In this document: positions 34,986 through 44,769 of the stretch, in pieces | Layout of the letters: each line of letters starts with the position of its first letter | How positions within the stretch are numbered: position 1 is the first letter of the stretch | NCBI GenBank assembly: GCA_016712415.1 | Contig: JADJRC010000008.1 | Coordinates: 1-64,000 of the forward strand | Origin: Lewinellaceae bacterium | GTDB lineage: Bacteria; Bacteroidota; Bacteroidia; Chitinophagales; Saprospiraceae | Reading direction: 5' to 3' | DNA: 64,000 nucleotides | Program-made: the position numbers and the translations under genes | Notes under the pieces: model-generated | Database searches by the model: none | Seen by the model: only the letters and a program-made list of their open reading frames with translations | What the model was told of the DNA's origin: nothing

Positions 34986-35558
34986 TCACCCCAGCAGGTC
35001 CACCAGTTTTTTTGTTGCCCTGGCCCGGTGGCTGATCCGGTTTTTGATGTCGTCGCCGAGTTCGGCGAAGGTTTGTTCGTACCCGTCGGGAATGAAAACA
35101 GGATCGTACCCAAACCCACCTGTGCCGTGTTGTTCCGTAGCGATGCGGCCTTCGCAAACACCTTCCGCAATTGATTCTTTCCCATTGAAAATCAATGCAA
35201 TGACCGTTCGGAAACGCGCGTTTCGATTATCTTTTCCGGCAAGATTGCGGAGCAGGAGATTCATGTTGTCGGCGGCATTGCGCTGTTCGCCGGCATAACG
35301 GGCCGTGTGTACGCCCGGTGCGCCGCCGAGCGCGTCTACTTCCAGCCCGGTATCTTCCGAAAAACAATCGTAACCGTAATTTTCCTTGACATAACGGGCT
35401 TTCAACAAGGCATTGCCCTCCAGCGTGGCTTCCGTTTCTGCGATGTCATCCAGGCAACCGATATCGCGCAGCGTTTTTACCTGGTAATTGCCGCCGAGGA
35501 TTTGTTCCACTTCTTTTGCCTTGTGCGGATTATTGGTTGCAAATACAAGAATGTGCAT
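34986..35558 (-). CDS. rdgB: RdgB/HAM1 non-canonical purine NTP pyrophosphatase
   Basis: The 190-residue enzyme hydrolyses dITP, XTP and similar nucleotides to monophosphates, cleaning the nucleotide pool. Family motifs are 'FATNNPHKAKEVEQIL' at the start, 'CFSEDTGLEVDALGGAPGVH' with the catalytic Asp/Glu, and 'GGFGYDPVFIPDGYEQTFAE' plus 'ISHRARAT' near the end. The length matches the family. It lies 2 bases downstream of the outer-membrane barrel gene, so the two are likely one transcript. Confidence 0.93.
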   Translation of the reverse strand: MHILVFATNNPHKAKEVEQILGGNYQVKTLRDIGCLDDIAETEATLEGNALLKARYVKENYGYDCFSEDTGLEVDALGGAPGVHTARYAGEQRNAADNMNLLLRNLAGKDNRNARFRTVIALIFNGKESIAEGVCEGRIATEQHGTGGFGYDPVFIPDGYEQTFAELGDDIKNRISHRARATKKLVDLLG

Positions 35559-35560
35559 GG

Positions 35561-36403
35561 TCAGAAAATCTTGATGGTTACCCCGAGGTTGACCTGTATC
35601 ATATCGGTAGTGGATTTTTTCGGCTCGCCGGCATAGTCCAGCGACACGTCGTCGGAATTGAGGTTATTGGGGTCGAAGTTGCCGGAGCCGGTAAACTGGA
35701 TATCCCATTGCGCCGTTTGTTCCTTGTCGAAATATTTGGCCTTGCCGCCTTTCAGCCAGGCTGCGCCGGCATTCAGGTACACCTGATCGGCCAGGCGGAT
35801 CAGGAAGCCCGCGCCCGCGCCGTAGTTGTAGGTAAAGCTCGATTCCAGGGTACGGGAATTGATTTCGTCGTTTTCATTGGTCGTAAAAATACCCCGGTTG
35901 GAGCGGTCGTACAGCACCGTGCGCGTGTACAGGTAACTGCCGCCGCCAATAAGGTCGACGTAAGGCTGCACGTACTCCAGCGGCGCTTTATAGCGTACCG
36001 AAAGCAAGCCGTTGAGCATCCAGTTGTTGGTACGGGCTTCCAGGTTGACCGGTATCGTGCCGATAACAGTGCTTCCTGCGGAAATAACCAGGTTTTCGTT
36101 GATATACTGCCCGTTGCTGCCGAAGATCAGGCCGCCGAACCCTATCCCGAAATAAAGCGGGACACGGGGACTGAAAGGCATGTAGAATGCGCCCTTGAGG
36201 CCAAATCCGAGCGCGTCGGTATTGTCGGCATACGCATTGATGGGGATACCCATATAAAATGAAATGTCGACGAGCGGAAACTCCGATCGCTCCGCCTTTG
36301 GCTTTTGCGGCCTGACATGTGAAATGGTCTGAGCAGACAAAGGCAGGAAGCCGGCTGTAAGCAAACAGATAAAGAGCAGGGAATAAAGCGCCTTGTTGAA
36401 CAT
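35561..36403 (-). CDS. Outer-membrane beta-barrel protein
   Basis: The 280-residue product has a signal peptide ('LLFICLLTAGFLPLSAQTI') and regular amphipathic strands ('FPLVDISFYMGIPINAYAD', 'GFGLKGAFYMPFSPRVPLYF', 'SFTYNYGAGAGFLIRLADQV'), ending in 'IQVNLGVTIKIF', a terminal-Phe barrel strand. It resembles the small OmpA/PorT-like barrels common in Bacteroidota. No plug or peptidoglycan-binding domain is present. It heads a short operon with rdgB. Confidence 0.75.
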   Translation of the reverse strand: MFNKALYSLLFICLLTAGFLPLSAQTISHVRPQKPKAERSEFPLVDISFYMGIPINAYADNTDALGFGLKGAFYMPFSPRVPLYFGIGFGGLIFGSNGQYINENLVISAGSTVIGTIPVNLEARTNNWMLNGLLSVRYKAPLEYVQPYVDLIGGGSYLYTRTVLYDRSNRGIFTTNENDEINSRTLESSFTYNYGAGAGFLIRLADQVYLNAGAAWLKGGKAKYFDKEQTAQWDIQFTGSGNFDPNNLNSDDVSLDYAGEPKKSTTDMIQVNLGVTIKIF

Positions 36404-36635
36404 GGTGGAAAATTTGATTTTGAAAAGAGCGATGCCAAAGATTTTATACCTTACCGACGAAATTTGTTTCTATTCCTCCCACTTTCCGGTCGGCGGAGCA
36501 AAATTGCCCCGCAAACATCAAAACTTCGCTAAATTTTCTCGAATAATACTTTAGTTGCATTTTGCAGCCTGGAGCATACTCCACCTGTAGCGTGCATATA
36601 CAGACAACATTGTTAACCAAATATAGAAAACGATT

Positions 36636-38183
36636 ATGTCACTTCCCAATGTTCGACCCCAATCCGACTATCTCTATGAGCGTCGCGGTCCCTGGCCGCA
36701 ACCCCAGCCCTCACATCCTTTCGGCTTCGCTCCCGGGGTGGTACACGTGCCTGAAAATGAAATCAGAAAGTGGAATATGACCACGGGCTTGCGTTACTTT
36801 CTGACGATCATAACCTATTGGCCTGTGGCTGCCTGGTACGCATTTACCCACCGCTCGCTGGAATACCTTTCCGATGAGCAGTATGAAGAATACCTGACGC
36901 ACACGTCCTTGAGCAAGTTTATTACGGATGAGTTGAATAAACCCGAGGAATGTCCTGAAAACGAAAAACTCAGGATTTTTGCCGAATTCCTGAAAAAGGA
37001 ACCGAAGGAAACATTCTGGGTATCCGACTTTACCCTGGTCAAGGAAATGAAAACCTATCCAGGGGTATATTGTGCGCCAACCATGGCCCTGTTCAAGGGC
37101 GAACTGGTAAACGGAAAGCGCAAGGCCGTGGCCATTTATTTTCCCAATAATGAACTGATGCTGACACCTGATGACGGCGAGGCATGGGAACTGGCCAAAT
37201 ATTTTGTGATGCAGGGCGCATCGCTTCGGATCTCCCTTTCCGCACACGCCAACCTGCATTTCCCTTACGACAGCATCAACGCCATTTCCAAATCAGCGCT
37301 GCCCAAAGACAGCGTACTGCTGCGCATGCTGCTGCCGCACCTCGAACTGTCGCTGGAACTCAACTACAACGTACTCAACTCCTCCACCTCGCCGGTACAG
37401 AACCCCCACTACATGCCCTATGCGGCGCTGCCGGCCGGTCCGGATGGCCTGATGACGCTTTTCCTGTTCGGTTACCACGGCATGCTGAACAATCCGCCCA
37501 AAGATGCCAGGGGCAACCCCATCGAGAACCCGTCCTATCCCCAGTTCAAAATACAACTGGTGCCCAGGACTTTCCATTCGGATTACGGGACCTTCCTCAT
37601 GGCTTATTTTGACTGTATCAAGAAATTCGTCTACAAGGTTATTGAACTGATCCCGCAAGATGAATTCGTTGATATCAAAGTCTGGGCAAATTATGTAAGC
37701 AATTATGTGCCGGGCTTTCCTTCGGGCGATACGATATTTATCGAGGACGAGAATGGCAATACTCAGTTTCATACCAAATTGATCGACGAAAACCTGCTGG
37801 CCAATGCGATTGCCAATATTATGTGGGACCTGTCGATTGGCCATGCCGCCGACCACTACAATTACAGCACGATCAATATCAACCACATGCCCTTCATCAT
37901 ACGGGTACCGCCGCCGGAGAGCAAAAATATTCCGCCCATCGACCGCAGGGCTATGATCAAATGGAAGGATATCTTCAAGCACAAGTACGAACGCGAGATG
38001 TTTTTTGTCGCCCGGAATGTAACACTGCTCAAGGATGTCCGTTATGCCTTCGATAAACCCGGCGAGGCGGCGCTCCGCAAGTTGAACGACGAACTGCTGC
38101 AGGATTTGCATGACACGGAGAAAAACCTCACGGTTTTCAACTATATACCGCTCGATCAAATTTCGCGCAGCATTCAGTATTGA
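36636..38183 (+). CDS. Divergent lipoxygenase-family protein
   Basis: Lipoxygenases oxidise polyunsaturated fatty acids with a non-heme iron held by four His/Asn side chains and the C-terminal carboxylate. This 515-residue protein shows the same order and spacing: 'WELAKYFVMQGASLRISLSA' then His204-x3-His208 (family usually H-x4-H), 27 residues later 'LLRMLLPHLELSLELNYNVL' (family 'LLxPH...IN' helix), and 195 residues further His403 and His407 in 'MWDLSIGHAADHYNYS' (family 'HAAVNFGQ'; His at the fourth position is known in mammalian 15-LOX). It ends 'PLDQISRSIQY', where lipoxygenases end in Ile. No signal peptide. The assignment is by eye; activity is unproven. It lies 49 bases upstream of a giant signalling kinase on the same strand. 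Confidence 0.6.
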   Translation: MSLPNVRPQSDYLYERRGPWPQPQPSHPFGFAPGVVHVPENEIRKWNMTTGLRYFLTIITYWPVAAWYAFTHRSLEYLSDEQYEEYLTHTSLSKFITDELNKPEECPENEKLRIFAEFLKKEPKETFWVSDFTLVKEMKTYPGVYCAPTMALFKGELVNGKRKAVAIYFPNNELMLTPDDGEAWELAKYFVMQGASLRISLSAHANLHFPYDSINAISKSALPKDSVLLRMLLPHLELSLELNYNVLNSSTSPVQNPHYMPYAALPAGPDGLMTLFLFGYHGMLNNPPKDARGNPIENPSYPQFKIQLVPRTFHSDYGTFLMAYFDCIKKFVYKVIELIPQDEFVDIKVWANYVSNYVPGFPSGDTIFIEDENGNTQFHTKLIDENLLANAIANIMWDLSIGHAADHYNYSTININHMPFIIRVPPPESKNIPPIDRRAMIKWKDIFKHKYEREMFFVARNVTLLKDVRYAFDKPGEAALRKLNDELLQDLHDTEKNLTVFNYIPLDQISRSIQY

Positions 38184-38232
38184 CAGGTTGAAGCCGTCTA
38201 TTACAGGAAACCTTACAGATATTTGAGGACTG

Positions 38233-41200
38233 ATGATATCGATTCCCGAGTTTGACATCAAGGAAGTGCTTTTTTCCGGAGGCGGAAAGATGATATGCCA
38301 TGCCGTTCGGCAGGAAGATGGGCAGGCTGTAATCCTCAAGGTTGTTTCCGGCGCGATGCAACATGAGACGGAGGCTGTCAAACTGCGGCGGGAGTACGAA
38401 CTGGTCAGCAAACTGGCGTTTCCCGGTGTTCCGAAGATACTGGGAATCAAGGAGTTTAGTGAAGGTGTCGCTATCGTCATGGAAGACTTTGGCGGCTTGC
38501 CTTTGAAAAACCTCATTCCTGAAAACGGGATGCCCCTGAAACAGTTTTTCCCGATTGCCGGCCGGCTGGCGGATATCGTGGCGGCATTGCACCGCCAGCA
38601 GATCATCCACAAGGATATCAAACCCGATAACATTCTCCTGAATACGCAGACAGGAGAAGTGCGGCTGATCGACTTTGGTATAGCCGTCCTGATTTCGCAA
38701 GAGACTGTCGGTATCGTCAGTCACCAGGACCTCGAAGGCTCCCTGCAGTACCTTTCGCCGGAGCAGACCGGGCGGATGAACAGACCGGTGGATTATCGCA
38801 CCGATTTTTACTCGCTCGGGGTATCCTTCTACCAGATGTTGACCGGCCGCCTGCCCTTCACATCGGATGATCCGGTGGAACTGGTACATGCCCATCTGGC
38901 GCGCAATCCAAGACCGCCGGCGGAGATCAATACAGCCATTCCACCGGTGCTTCAGTCCATTGTACTGAAACTCATGGATAAGTCGCCGGAACGCAGGTAT
39001 CAGAGCGCCGGAGGACTCAGGAAGGACCTGGATACCTGCGCCCAACTGCTTGAAAAAGAAGGCAAAATTCCCGAGTTCGAGATTGGCGCTTCCGATTTTT
39101 CCGGTCGATTCCACATATCCCACAAACTTTACGGCCGCGAACTCGAGCTCCGGTTTTTGCTCGACAGTTTTGACGATGCCGGCCAGGGAAATGCAGAACT
39201 GCTGTTGGTGTCGGGGTTTTCCGGTATCGGCAAATCTTCCCTGATCCGGGAAATTCACAAGCCTGTGGTTTCCCGGCGCGCCTATTTTACAGAAGGAAAA
39301 TTTGACCAGTTCAACCGCGATGCGCCATACAGTGCCGTGATCCTGGCGTTTCGCAACCTCCTGGGGCAATTGCTCTCCGAAAGTGACGCCCGGGTGGCGC
39401 AATGGAAATCGGATCTGCTTGATGCCCTGGGGCCCAACGGCCAGGTCATCATCGACGTGATTCCCGAAGTTCAACTGATTACAGGAACGCAGCCGGAAGT
39501 AGTGGCCCTGCCGCCCTCCGAAGCGCAAAACCGTTTCAACCTCGTATTCCAGAAGTTTGTGCAGGCGCTCGCTACCGCCGACCACCCGCTTGTACTTTTC
39601 CTCGATGATTTGCAGTGGGCCGATACCCCCTCGCTTAAATTGATGGAACTACTGTTGCTGGACAAGGAGACATCCTACTTTCTGGTTATCGGCGCCTATC
39701 GCGACAACGAAGTGGATACCACGCACCCGTTGATGAAAACGATTCAGGTGCTGAAAGAAGCGGAAGATACGGTCAGGGAAATAACGCTTAAGCCACTGGA
39801 GGTCAGCGAACTGAACCAACTGGTGGCAGATACCCTGCATTGTCCGCCCGCAAAGGCGGAAATACTGGGCGCATTGCTGGAGCAGAAAACCGGAGGCAAC
39901 CCGTTTTTTGTAAACGAATTTTTGAAATCGCTGCATGCCGACGGACTGATCTTGTTCGATTTTGGGCCTAATACCTGGGTTTGGGATATTGAAAAAATAT
40001 ACGGCAGAAACATCACCGACAATGTGGTGGAACTGATGCGCGGAAAGATATTGCTGCTCGATGGCCAAACCCAGCGGCTTTGCCAGTATGCAGCCTGTAT
40101 CGGCAATAAATTCGACCTGTATACCCTGGCTACGGTTTGGGAAAAATCGCCGCAGTCGACCGCCCGGACCCTGGGCCCTGCCATTGCGGAGGGACTGATC
40201 GTGCCGGTGGGAAATGCCTATCGTCTGGCGGAGATATCGACCAAATCGGACCAGGCCATCAACAGTGAATACCGCTTTTTACACGACCAGGTGCAAAATG
40301 CCGCGTATATCCTGATGGACGACGACTCCAAGAAAGCGCTGCACCTGAAAATCGGCCGGCAGTTGTCCGACAGATTTTCGGAGGAGGAAAAGCGGGAGCG
40401 CATATTCGAACTGGTTACCCACTACAACCTCGGCAGTACCCTGATCAACGATGACCAGGAAAGGATACAGGTCGTCGAACTCAATCTTTTTGCCGGCAAA
40501 AAGGCCAAGAACGCGGCGGCCTACCAACCGGCATTCCGGTATATGTCTGCCGGACTTGATCTTCTGCCGCAGCATTCCTGGCAGCATCACTACGCCCTTT
40601 CTCTCGAACTCTGCAATGAAGCGGCTGAGGCTGCTTACCTCAGCGGCCGGGTAGATGAAATGGAACGCCTGACGGCCGAGGTTTTTGAAAAGGCATCCGA
40701 ATTGCTGCACCGGGTAAAGGCCTATACGGTTAAGATTCAGGGTTATATCTCCCTCACCCGGAACGCAGAGGCCCTCCAGACCAGTCTGGAAATACTGAGT
40801 CTGCTCGGCGCCCGTTTTCCGGAAAACCCCAACAAACTGCATATCCTGAAAAGCCTGATCGGCACCAAGTTGCGCCTGCGGGGCAAGAGCGCCGATCAGC
40901 TGGTAGCAATGCCCGACATGACAGAACCGAGGGTATCGGCTATCATGGAATTGATGCCTTATGCAGCCTCGGCGTCCTATTTTGCCAAGCAAAACCTGTT
41001 TCCGCTGATCGTGTTCAAGCAGGTCAGCCTGTCCGTTCGCTATGGCAACCACCTCCAGTCCGCTTTCGCCTACGCCACCTATGGCCTGGTGATGTGCGGC
41101 AGCACCCTGGAGTTCGACGAGGGGCTGAAGTACGGGGAAATCGCCGTGCGGCTTCTGGAAAAATTCAGAAACATCGCGGTATTTACTAAAGTCCATTACC

Positions 41201-43560
41201 TGAATTCGAGTTTTATCCAGCCATGGCGGCTGCCGTTTCGCGATACCATGGATGGCCTTATGGCATCGTATCAGAAAGGATTGGAAACGGGCGATTTCCT
41301 GTTTGCATCCTACGCTATTTTCAACGCCTACTCCACCTATTTTTATATGGGCACGCCATTGGCCGATTTAAAGTCCGAAATGGATGCTTATGCCGCCGCC
41401 CTGCTGAAAATAAAGCAAAACACCGGTTTAACCTGGTTAAACATACCCCGCCAGGCAGTCACCAATCTCATGGATGACACGCTCGTCGACCATCGGCTGC
41501 GGGGGCCGTATTATGATGAGGCCGTCCAGAAGGAACTACATCTTCAGGGTAAGGATTACAGCGGGTTGTGCGTGTATTACCTGATCCGCATGATGCTGGA
41601 TTATTATTTTGACAAAACAGAAGATGCTCTTGAAAACGGCGAACAGTGTTTTGCGATCATCGATAGCGTACTGGCCACCCCCCACGTACACCAGATGTAT
41701 TTTTATTATGCCCTGACGCTGGTGCGGGCTGCAGAATCGGCCCCGGCTGCACAACGCAAAAAACACCTGAGTCTGGCCAGGAAATTGCTCAAAACCATCA
41801 GGAAATTCGCCAAAAGCGGTCCGGAAAATTTCCTGTCGAAACAGTACCTGGTGGAAGCGGAACTCAGCCGGCTGCAAGGCGATACCGCCAATGCCCGGCA
41901 TTTGTACGACCTTGCCATCAAGACCGCAAGGGAGAATAGTTTTATCAACGATGAGGCCCTGGCCAATGAACTCGCTGCGCGTTTTCAGGAAGAAAAACAC
42001 CACCGCGACCAAAGTAAAAAGTACCTGCTTGAGGCGCGGCGGCTCTATCAAAAGTGGGGTGCGCTGGCCAAAGTCAACTGGCTCGACCACAAGTATGGTC
42101 TGAAAGATACCAGTGTGCGGACCGGCATCGATGCCACCATATCGCGCTCGGGTACGCAGAGTAATGTTGAAATGGATATGCACTCCCTGATGAAGGCGGC
42201 ACTGGCTATTTCAGGAGAGATACAGCTGGACAAGCTCATGTCGAGGCTCATGCATGTGCTGGTTGAAAATGCCGGCGCACAAAACGGCTTCTTCCTCATT
42301 GAACGGGAGGGCAACTGGCTGATTGAAGCAAGTGGCTCGGTTGACAGCGCCGATGAAAAGGTTTGGGTCAAGTCCCCTTTGAAAGGCAACCTGCATATTC
42401 CTGAAACGGTTACGCAATACGTTGTGCGTACACGGGAAGACCTGGTGTTGCACGACATACAGGTGGATGGCCGCTTTTCCACTGACCCGGTTGTGAAGGA
42501 GAAGAAACTCCATTCCGTGCTTTGCCTGCCGGTATTGCACCAGGGAAACATGATCGGCATGTTGTACGCCGAAAACAACCTGAACAGCGGCGTTTTTACC
42601 GAGCAAAGGGTGCAGTTTCTCAAACTCCTGTCCGGCCAGGTGGCGGTATCGCTTGAAAATGCCTTGCAATACGAACAACTCGAGCAAAAAATTGCCGAGC
42701 GTACCGCCGAGGTCATGCAGCAGAAAGAAGCCCTGGAGAAATCGTTGTCCGACCTTAAAATGGCGCAGGCCAAACTGGTGGATAGTGAAAAGATGGCCTC
42801 CCTGGGTCAGCTCACTGCCGGTCTGGCGCATGAGATCAACAACCCCATCAATTTTGTGTCGGTGGGTGTGAATAATCTGAGGCAAAACTTCGATGAATTC
42901 AAATCGGCGCTGGAGGTTTACCTGGCACTCGATCCGGAGGCCGATAACCGTGCCGCCCTTCAGAATATAGTGGACAAAAAACTGCACCGGCGTATTGCCG
43001 AAACAGTGGAGGACAGCGACGAAATGTTTCGCAGTATTCAGAACGGCATCAACCGGACGGTGAGTATCGTGAAAAGCCTGCGCAATTTCAGTCGCCTCGA
43101 CGAAGGCGAGATCAAGACCGTCGATTTGCATGAAGGGCTCGATTCCACACTGGAGATACTCCAAAGCCAGATCAGGAAGAAGGCAGATATCCACAAGGAT
43201 TACGGCGAACTGCCTATGGTGGAATGTGCTGCGGGTAAGGTCAACCAGGTTTTTCTGAACATCATAAATAACGCGCTTCAGGCAATGGAAGACCAGGGCG
43301 TGATCACCCTTACCACCAGGTTCCTGTCGGCACAAAATGAGGTCGCCGTTTCGATTGCCGACACCGGCAGCGGAATGAGCGAAGCGGTACGCCGCCGCCT
43401 GTTTGAACCGTTTTTTACCACCAAACCCGTCGGCGAAGGCACGGGACTGGGGCTTTCGATCAGTTACGGCATCATTGAAGACCACAAAGGCCGGATCGAA
43501 GTGGAGAGTGAAGAGGGAAAAGGTTCCGTTTTTACCATTTATTTGCCGGTTAATCAGTAG
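38233..43560 (+). CDS. Multidomain Ser/Thr kinase, AAA-type ATPase, GAF and histidine kinase protein
   Basis: The 1775-residue protein joins four modules. Residues 1-270: a Ser/Thr kinase with 'HKDIKPDNILLN' and 'LIDFGIAVL'. Residues about 295-650: an AAA_16-type NTPase with Walker A 'SGFSGIGKSSLI' and Walker B 'PLVLFLDDLQWAD'. Residues 650-1300: helical TPR-like repeats. About 1320-1475: a GAF domain. The end: a coiled coil, 'GLAHEINNPINFVSVGVNNL' (phospho-acceptor His) and an HATPase domain ('NIINNALQAMED', 'DTGSGMSEAV', 'GEGTGLGLSISYGI'). This is the architecture called trifunctional Ser/Thr kinase/ATP-binding/sensor histidine kinase, as in cyanobacterial HstK. Its likely partner regulator follows. 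Confidence 0.92.
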   Translation: MISIPEFDIKEVLFSGGGKMICHAVRQEDGQAVILKVVSGAMQHETEAVKLRREYELVSKLAFPGVPKILGIKEFSEGVAIVMEDFGGLPLKNLIPENGMPLKQFFPIAGRLADIVAALHRQQIIHKDIKPDNILLNTQTGEVRLIDFGIAVLISQETVGIVSHQDLEGSLQYLSPEQTGRMNRPVDYRTDFYSLGVSFYQMLTGRLPFTSDDPVELVHAHLARNPRPPAEINTAIPPVLQSIVLKLMDKSPERRYQSAGGLRKDLDTCAQLLEKEGKIPEFEIGASDFSGRFHISHKLYGRELELRFLLDSFDDAGQGNAELLLVSGFSGIGKSSLIREIHKPVVSRRAYFTEGKFDQFNRDAPYSAVILAFRNLLGQLLSESDARVAQWKSDLLDALGPNGQVIIDVIPEVQLITGTQPEVVALPPSEAQNRFNLVFQKFVQALATADHPLVLFLDDLQWADTPSLKLMELLLLDKETSYFLVIGAYRDNEVDTTHPLMKTIQVLKEAEDTVREITLKPLEVSELNQLVADTLHCPPAKAEILGALLEQKTGGNPFFVNEFLKSLHADGLILFDFGPNTWVWDIEKIYGRNITDNVVELMRGKILLLDGQTQRLCQYAACIGNKFDLYTLATVWEKSPQSTARTLGPAIAEGLIVPVGNAYRLAEISTKSDQAINSEYRFLHDQVQNAAYILMDDDSKKALHLKIGRQLSDRFSEEEKRERIFELVTHYNLGSTLINDDQERIQVVELNLFAGKKAKNAAAYQPAFRYMSAGLDLLPQHSWQHHYALSLELCNEAAEAAYLSGRVDEMERLTAEVFEKASELLHRVKAYTVKIQGYISLTRNAEALQTSLEILSLLGARFPENPNKLHILKSLIGTKLRLRGKSADQLVAMPDMTEPRVSAIMELMPYAASASYFAKQNLFPLIVFKQVSLSVRYGNHLQSAFAYATYGLVMCGSTLEFDEGLKYGEIAVRLLEKFRNIAVFTKVHYLNSSFIQPWRLPFRDTMDGLMASYQKGLETGDFLFASYAIFNAYSTYFYMGTPLADLKSEMDAYAAALLKIKQNTGLTWLNIPRQAVTNLMDDTLVDHRLRGPYYDEAVQKELHLQGKDYSGLCVYYLIRMMLDYYFDKTEDALENGEQCFAIIDSVLATPHVHQMYFYYALTLVRAAESAPAAQRKKHLSLARKLLKTIRKFAKSGPENFLSKQYLVEAELSRLQGDTANARHLYDLAIKTARENSFINDEALANELAARFQEEKHHRDQSKKYLLEARRLYQKWGALAKVNWLDHKYGLKDTSVRTGIDATISRSGTQSNVEMDMHSLMKAALAISGEIQLDKLMSRLMHVLVENAGAQNGFFLIEREGNWLIEASGSVDSADEKVWVKSPLKGNLHIPETVTQYVVRTREDLVLHDIQVDGRFSTDPVVKEKKLHSVLCLPVLHQGNMIGMLYAENNLNSGVFTEQRVQFLKLLSGQVAVSLENALQYEQLEQKIAERTAEVMQQKEALEKSLSDLKMAQAKLVDSEKMASLGQLTAGLAHEINNPINFVSVGVNNLRQNFDEFKSALEVYLALDPEADNRAALQNIVDKKLHRRIAETVEDSDEMFRSIQNGINRTVSIVKSLRNFSRLDEGEIKTVDLHEGLDSTLEILQSQIRKKADIHKDYGELPMVECAAGKVNQVFLNIINNALQAMEDQGVITLTTRFLSAQNEVAVSIADTGSGMSEAVRRRLFEPFFTTKPVGEGTGLGLSISYGIIEDHKGRIEVESEEGKGSVFTIYLPVNQ

Positions 43561-43641
43561 GCCGAAGGGCTGAATTTATTGTTTACACGTATTCATTTCT
43601 CAAAACCAGCAAACGACTTAAGAAGCATAAATCATACTGTG

Positions 43642-44757
43642 ATGAACATACCGGAAAAGCCCACCATACTGTACGTGGACGATGAAGAGGATAATCTGAT
43701 CGTTTTCAAATCGGCGTTTCGGCGGGATTTTAATGTATTGACGACCACCTCGCCAACCGAGGCGCTTGAGATCGTGGCGCGCGAGGAGGTGCCGGTGGTC
43801 ATCTCCGACCAGCGTATGCCGCTCTGCACCGGCGTGGAGCTGTTCAGGAAGATGCCGGAGAATATTGGCATCGTGCGGATTATTCTTACCGGTTTCAGCG
43901 ATGTGGAGGTGATCATCAAGGCCATCAACAATTGCAACATATACCGATACCTCACCAAGCCCTGGGATCAGGCCGAACTGAAGCATACGCTCGACCATGC
44001 CGTGGAGAAGTACTACATGCAAAAGAGCAATGCACAGTTGCTCTTCGACCTGAAGGAGGCCAATGAGCAACTGGAGGAGAAGGTGCAGTTGCGGACCAGC
44101 GAGTTGCAGCAGGAAAAAGAAAAATCCGAGCGGCTTTTGCTCAATATTCTACCCGACGAGATTGCCGAAGAGTTAAAACACCACGGCAAGGTAAAACCCC
44201 GGCGCTACGACAATGTGTCGATTATCTTCCTGGATTTTGTGGAATTCACCAGGATCGCCGAACGCATGCCGCCGGAGGCGCTTATCGAAGAACTGGACTA
44301 TTATTTCCAGGCCATCGACACCATTTTCAGCAAGCACGGCATCGAAAAAATAAAGACTATCGGCGATGCCTACCTCGCGGTCGGCGGATTGCCCGTACCC
44401 GATGCGCAACACGCATTGCACACGGTGGAAGGCGCGCTTGAAATCCTTGACTTTATCAATACCGAAAAGGAAAAGCGAAGGGTTGCCGGAGAAACGGCAT
44501 TTGATATCCGTATCGGCATACACAGCGGCTCTGTCATCGCCGGTGTGGTGGGCAACACCAAATTCGCTTTCGATATCTGGGGCGATGATGTGAACATCGC
44601 AGCCCGGCTGGAGAGCAACGGCGAAAAAGGCCGGATCAATGTGTCAGAATCAACCTATCAGCTCACCAAAGACCACTTTCGCTACGAGCATCGCGGCAAA
44701 GTAAGCGCCAAGTACAAAGGGGAAATCGAGATGTATTATTTGGCGAATAAGGATTAA
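43642..44757 (+). CDS. Response regulator fused to a class III adenylate cyclase
   Basis: ATG 43642 gives 371 residues. The receiver domain has the acidic pocket 'YVDDEEDN', phospho-acceptor Asp56 ('VVISDQRMP') and 'TKPW' at the end. After a coiled coil the cyclase domain shows metal-binding Asp198 ('IIFLDFVEFT') and Asp242 ('GDAYLAVGG'), adenine-selecting Lys238 and Asp311 ('FDIWGDDVN'), and catalytic Asn318 and Arg322 ('VNIAAR'), so it should make cAMP. It begins 81 bases after the kinase stop and is probably phosphorylated by that kinase. Convergent with the lanthipeptide genes, 12 bases apart. Confidence 0.92.
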   Translation: MNIPEKPTILYVDDEEDNLIVFKSAFRRDFNVLTTTSPTEALEIVAREEVPVVISDQRMPLCTGVELFRKMPENIGIVRIILTGFSDVEVIIKAINNCNIYRYLTKPWDQAELKHTLDHAVEKYYMQKSNAQLLFDLKEANEQLEEKVQLRTSELQQEKEKSERLLLNILPDEIAEELKHHGKVKPRRYDNVSIIFLDFVEFTRIAERMPPEALIEELDYYFQAIDTIFSKHGIEKIKTIGDAYLAVGGLPVPDAQHALHTVEGALEILDFINTEKEKRRVAGETAFDIRIGIHSGSVIAGVVGNTKFAFDIWGDDVNIAARLESNGEKGRINVSESTYQLTKDHFRYEHRGKVSAKYKGEIEMYYLANKD

Positions 44758-44769
44758 CCGTCGTTTCGC

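Noticed and set aside
42211..43485. Long minus-strand frames inside the giant kinase gene
   Set aside because: Shadows of the histidine-kinase part; the plus strand holds all catalytic motifs.
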